From Bryobacterales bacterium (lineage in GTDB: Bacteria; Acidobacteriota; Terriglobia; Bryobacterales; Bryobacteraceae): 8,810 bases of DNA. The translations under genes were made by a program, and so were the position numbers. The notes under the pieces were generated by a model that had not been told where the DNA came from, did no database searches, and was given only the letters and a program-made list of their open reading frames with translations. This document shows, one piece after another, positions 7,686-8,810 of this stretch. Each line of letters begins with the position of its first letter. Positions within the stretch are counted from its first letter, which is position 1. Location of the stretch: contig PKZC01000302.1 of assembly GCA_003132905.1 (NCBI GenBank), forward strand, positions 4,756-13,565, given 5' to 3'.

Positions 7686-8258
7686 ATGCAACCGCTCGTT
7701 CAGGGCGTTCGGGATATCGGAGCGGTACTGCCGGTCTTCATTCCCTCATCGTTCGTCGAAACGGCCGGCGGTTGGCCCGGCCCGTGTGAAGTCTTGCAAG
7801 CGGGAAGCGTCGCACTGGCGTGGGCAGTTCCGCTCGGCAACGACACCACCGCTTATATCCTTCACGAGACCCAACGAGAATGGGAAGCTCAAGGTATCGA
7901 TTGGAAGGCGCGCGCGCTTCAAAATCTCCGCGACCTCTCCCCGGAACCACTCGGCACCGGCGCTCTCTTTCGCGACGACGGTGAAACATGGTTGATCTCG
8001 CTGATGTACGCAGATGGTCTGGGCCCGTCGCGACTGCTGCTCGCCGATCAGCTGGAGCGCTTGTTTCCGAGAGGGTACCGGGTGGCTATGCCCGAGCGCA
8101 GCCGAGCGTTCGCCTTCGCCACAGACTTGGATGCGGTAGACGCCGATACCGTGGAGAGCCTCATCCGAAGCAGTTTTACGAAAGGCGAACGCCCCTTATC
8201 GTGCGGGATCTTCGAGCCGAGCGAACTACTGAGCGCAATCCCCAGCAGCACTACATAG
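7686..8258 (+). CDS. Hypothetical protein resembling DUF1444 (YtpQ-like)
   Basis: This 190-residue protein has no signal peptide or membrane segment and should be cytoplasmic. It begins 55 bases after the large exported gene, with AGGAGAGG directly before the ATG, so it may share the transcript. Features that recall DUF1444/YtpQ proteins are an early VLPVFIPSSF, then AWAVPLGNDTTAYILHETQ, ARALQNL (95% helix-like), ISLMYADGLGPSRLLLADQL and VAMPERSRAFAF, a version of the 'vP.Rd' strand. No reaction is known to me for this family. The match is from memory and tentative. The last 69 codons plus the stop overlap the minus-strand gene at the right edge. The tail after about residue 175 (EPSELLSAIPSSTT) may be a read-through extension. 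A 12-codon ATG frame at 7641-7679 ends in its ribosome site and is probably chance. Confidence 0.65.
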   Translation: MQPLVQGVRDIGAVLPVFIPSSFVETAGGWPGPCEVLQAGSVALAWAVPLGNDTTAYILHETQREWEAQGIDWKARALQNLRDLSPEPLGTGALFRDDGETWLISLMYADGLGPSRLLLADQLERLFPRGYRVAMPERSRAFAFATDLDAVDADTVESLIRSSFTKGERPLSCGIFEPSELLSAIPSSTT

Positions 8259-8810
8259 AAGGCATCCAGCGGAAAACGATACCGATTGTTTTCAAAGCTG
8301 GACAATAAATTGGCGATGGCTGTTACGTAAGCGATATTCGCCAAGAGGAACCCGATGAGCATTGCCTGCGGTCGATCCATCGTCTTGTTCCGCACTCCAC
8401 TCACTACATAGTAAAGGCCCCACAACCAAAGCGCCGGCAGGCCAATCATTAGGAATATGCCGGTGAAAAGCACCAGTGAGGCGCGTGCGCCGTGCGCGGC
8501 CAATCGACGCAGCTCCTTGCGGTCGCTCGCTTCCTTGAATTGGCCAAAGAACACGAAGTTCCAAACACGGTCGAGCTTGTGAATCCGGGGCCGATTGAGA
8601 TCGAAGAACGGAAAATCTCCGGGCGGCAGAAAATAGCTGAACCAAGCCACTTCCATCGAGCGCAGATAGACCACCGGATAATTTCTCAACAAGGCCAACC
8701 CATCCCGTGTGTAGATTTGCTGAACCTGAAGAAAAGCCAGGCAATTAAAGTTGGTTGCACCGGTAGAGGTAATGCAATCGTCGAGTACCGGGATGCCCGT
8801 GCGCCCGGGC
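8048..8810 (-). CDS. C-terminal part of a polytopic membrane protein, probably GT39/ArnT-like glycosyltransferase (N-terminus beyond window)
   Basis: The minus strand is open from the right edge (frame beginning at 8809) to a TGA at 8050-8048, giving 253 codons. A TTG at 8698 is not needed as a start, because the reading continues upstream as plausible protein (GIPVLDDCITSTGATNF, then LAFLQVQQIYTRDGLALL). A hydrophilic stretch (YPVVYLRSMEVAWFSYFLPP, then DRVWNFVFFGQF) precedes three membrane segments: ASLVLFTGIFLMIGLPALWLW, AMLIGFLLANIAYVTAIANLL and AFYVVLLGIALSS. ENNRYRFPLDAFY before the last helix is the kind of motif seen near the end of GT39/ArnT-like transferases, which move sugars from polyprenyl phosphate in the membrane. 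The catalytic N-terminal half is outside the window, so the class is inferred. The last 69 residues are antisense to the DUF1444-like gene and end in a Ser/Arg/Ala/Lys-rich tail. Confidence 0.75.
   Translation of the reverse strand, partial: PGRTGIPVLDDCITSTGATNFNCLAFLQVQQIYTRDGLALLRNYPVVYLRSMEVAWFSYFLPPGDFPFFDLNRPRIHKLDRVWNFVFFGQFKEASDRKELRRLAAHGARASLVLFTGIFLMIGLPALWLWGLYYVVSGVRNKTMDRPQAMLIGFLLANIAYVTAIANLLSSFENNRYRFPLDAFYVVLLGIALSSSLGSKIPHDKGRSPFVKLLRMRLSTVSASTASKSVAKANARLRSGIATRYPLGNKRSS

Noticed and set aside
8292..8744. 150-codon minus-strand frame in the right-edge gene
   Set aside because: It is an alternative frame of the membrane protein; only the other frame shows membrane helices and continues to the window edge.

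Overview
The window looks like a chromosomal segment of a Gram-negative, GC-rich bacterium. The style of its large secreted proteins (an Fn3-like start followed by a long Cys-rich beta region) and its PpiD-type foldase suggest Acidobacteriota, perhaps the Solibacter/Bryobacter side. This placement rests on protein character only; no marker gene is present.

Layout. Positions 1-1303 (minus) hold the first 434 codons of a membrane-anchored PpiD-type peptidyl-prolyl isomerase, cut by the left edge. Positions 1427-2731 (minus) hold a complete O-antigen ligase/polymerase-family membrane protein. A 131-base divergent intergenic region follows. Then come two plus-strand genes for exported proteins, 4 bases apart: a 279-residue protein with phage-tail-fibre-like composition (2863-3702) and a 1307-residue Cys-rich protein (3707-7630). 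A 190-residue protein resembling DUF1444/YtpQ lies at 7686-8258 (plus). At the right edge, a minus-strand membrane protein (8048 to beyond 8810), probably the C-terminal part of a GT39/ArnT-like glycosyltransferase, runs into it tail to tail with a 211-base overlap.

How the genes may work together. Most of the window concerns the cell envelope: a periplasmic foldase, a surface-glycan ligase or polymerase, a probable lipid-linked sugar transferase, and two exported proteins that are almost certainly co-transcribed. The exported pair is the least understood part. No phage, IS, CRISPR, tRNA or rRNA feature was seen. The least ordinary observations are the convergent overlap of two credible genes with wobble positions facing each other, and the exported two-gene unit with a repeated Cys/Trp module and an even set of cysteines.
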